Part shown: one piece after another, positions 62,880-64,000 of the stretch
Position numbering within the stretch: the first letter of the stretch is position 1
Layout of the letters: each line of letters opens with the position of its first letter
Source: Bdellovibrionales bacterium RIFOXYC1_FULL_37_79
Lineage (GTDB): Bacteria > Bdellovibrionota > Bacteriovoracia > Bacteriovoracales > Bacteriovoracaceae
Assembly (NCBI GenBank): GCA_001770015.1
Contig: MEQB01000036.1
Span: 62,001 to 126,000, forward strand
Direction: 5' to 3'
Length of the DNA stretch: 64,000 nucleotides
The notes under the pieces: model-generated
What the model was told of the DNA's origin: nothing
What the model saw: only the letters and a program-made list of their open reading frames with translations
Database searches by the model: none
Program-made: the position numbers and the translations under genes

Positions 62880-64000
62880 AATTTTCATCCTGATGCTACT
62901 GATTTTCGCCAACGGGTACGCCTCCTCCAAAGGAGGTCTTGAAAACGATATTCTCTACTACATCCTGGTTGATCGTTTTCAAGATGGGGATAGCGGTAAT
63001 AATATTCCCGAATATGCATTCGATAATAAATCAGAAAAACTAGCCGACCAGCTTAAAAACAAAATCAAATATACCGATGCTTATTTTCAAAAATATAATT
63101 CTCATCTTAAATCTAAAAATAAATCCGATCCCCGGCAAATGGTGCAAGAAACCGTGTTATATAATCAAATAAACAACGCTCTCATCAAATCAGAATATGA
63201 TCCATCCAAGCGGTATATGGGGCAATACTTTGGAGGTGATCTTGAAGGGATCATCCAACGTTTACCTTATCTGGCCGATTTGGGAGTTACCCAATTGGTG
63301 CTTACGCCAATTATGGATAATGCCAATGGCTGGATTTTTCATCCAAAAAGTAACTATACTCTCCACACCAAACCCAACGAAGATCTATCCATTGTAAATA
63401 AAAAACAAGCTCATATGATAACCAGCTATCATGGTTATTGGACAATTGATTGGTTTGAAATAGATGAGCATTGGCGAAGTTCCAAGGATAGTTATGAAAA
63501 CAGGTTTGATGTCCTTAAACGACTTTTAGTGGAGGCCAATAAATATGATATCGGTATTATTTTAGATATCACCCTCAATCATACCTCCCCGCTGCCTTAC
63601 GATTTGGTTACCAAGCAACTTATTAGAGGCAGCCACACTAATCCTGATAGTGATACCTTCCCTGAAACAGGGGCCATCTACCAACATGGAATTAAACTGG
63701 CAAGAGGCATCGATCAAAGTACCCACCAATATGATCCTGATGCATGGTTCAATCCCCCCATGGATATAGATTTTTCTAAAAATCCCCCCAAGCTCTTTGA
63801 AGAACTTAGTCGCATGTCTGGAGGAATACCGGATCTTAATCAAAACTATGAGCATGTAAAACGTTATCTGCTCGATGCGGTTGAATTTTGGCTGCGTTTT
63901 AATACCGACAACCAATCAGTAAAAGACAATGTTCCCATTCGCGGTTTCAGGTTGGATGCCATCAAGCACGTCAATAATCACTTCTGGAAATCGCTTGAAC
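62869..64000 (+). CDS. Secreted GH13 alpha-amylase-family enzyme (partial)
   Basis: Open from ATG 62869 to the window end, 377 codons; GAGG lies 6 bases before it and it overlaps the previous stop by 11 bases. Signal peptide ends NGYASS. GH13 start YYILVDRFQDGDSGNN, PYLADLGVTQLVLTPI, region I DITLNH (near 230), region II GFRLDAIKHV (near 362) with the nucleophile Asp. Regions III and IV lie beyond the window. More like classical alpha-amylase/CGTase than the 58289 enzyme. Confidence 0.88.
   Translation, partial: MRTKIFILMLLIFANGYASSKGGLENDILYYILVDRFQDGDSGNNIPEYAFDNKSEKLADQLKNKIKYTDAYFQKYNSHLKSKNKSDPRQMVQETVLYNQINNALIKSEYDPSKRYMGQYFGGDLEGIIQRLPYLADLGVTQLVLTPIMDNANGWIFHPKSNYTLHTKPNEDLSIVNKKQAHMITSYHGYWTIDWFEIDEHWRSSKDSYENRFDVLKRLLVEANKYDIGIILDITLNHTSPLPYDLVTKQLIRGSHTNPDSDTFPETGAIYQHGIKLARGIDQSTHQYDPDAWFNPPMDIDFSKNPPKLFEELSRMSGGIPDLNQNYEHVKRYLLDAVEFWLRFNTDNQSVKDNVPIRGFRLDAIKHVNNHFWKSLE

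Noticed and set aside
1-64000. Prophage or insertion sequence
   Set aside because: No transposase, integrase, capsid, portal or terminase reading frame was recognised; mobility is argued only from repeats and remnants.

Overview
The window is AT-rich, densely coded bacterial chromosome. Several things point to a Gram-negative, host-interacting member of the Bdellovibrionota (Bacteriovoracales-like): two TIGR02147-family regulators (a family described from Bdellovibrio and Fibrobacter), an unusually high share of secreted proteins and lipoproteins, a family of secreted proteins with a 'GGGN/GNGGDG' N-terminus and an 'HE' motif, secreted proteases, a secreted phospholipase-D-like protein, two GH13 enzymes and a ceramidase-like membrane protein. 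This placement is inference; there is no rRNA here to settle it.

Region 1-7.5 kb: a secreted M48-like protein whose zinc motif is damaged, two acyltransferase-like genes, a secreted cysteine-hydrolase/propeller gene that looks split by a frameshift, and a SnoaL-like gene. Region 7-13.7 kb is accessory DNA. It holds a fused HigB-HigA toxin-antitoxin remnant, an intact hipBA pair, an orphan antitoxin-like HTH gene, an AAA+ ATPase preceded by 11-bp tandem repeats, a YkgJ-type protein and a dead acetyltransferase. Displaced copies of gene ends, and a copy of the tRNA-Glu 3' end with its terminator, suggest insertions at a tRNA gene. tRNA-Glu, tRNA-Lys and tRNA-Thr surround mtaB (13.5-15.2 kb).

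Region 15-23 kb is the most unusual. A divergent locus (TIGR02147 regulator on the minus strand, promoter block, secreted GGGN protein on the plus strand) has been copied three times. One regulator survives and the other two are decayed. Two or three secreted genes survive, one as a domain-shuffled version and one as a pseudogene. A second TIGR02147 regulator next to GGGN-like secreted genes lies at 46.3-49 kb, so the pairing recurs.

Region 23-45 kb: a double GNAT protein, a CPA2 antiporter, a eukaryote-type protein arginine methyltransferase homologue, a glycosyltransferase, a phospholipase-D-like secreted protein with a partner, a double rhodanese, a 1,000-residue Ig-repeat plus beta-propeller lipoprotein, a GAF/HD-GYP protein, a single-chain NfnA-NfnB-type oxidoreductase, and secreted metallo- and serine proteases. 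Region 45-64 kb: DUF4234 and ceramidase-like membrane proteins, secreted proteins, a calcineurin-like phosphoesterase, umuDC, a Panacea-type toxin-antitoxin pair with its operator, an AAA_14/DUF4143 ATPase with a promoter-overlapping palindrome, and a three-gene GH13 operon cut by the window end.

All calls rest on reading the sequence and recalled family motifs; no database search was run.
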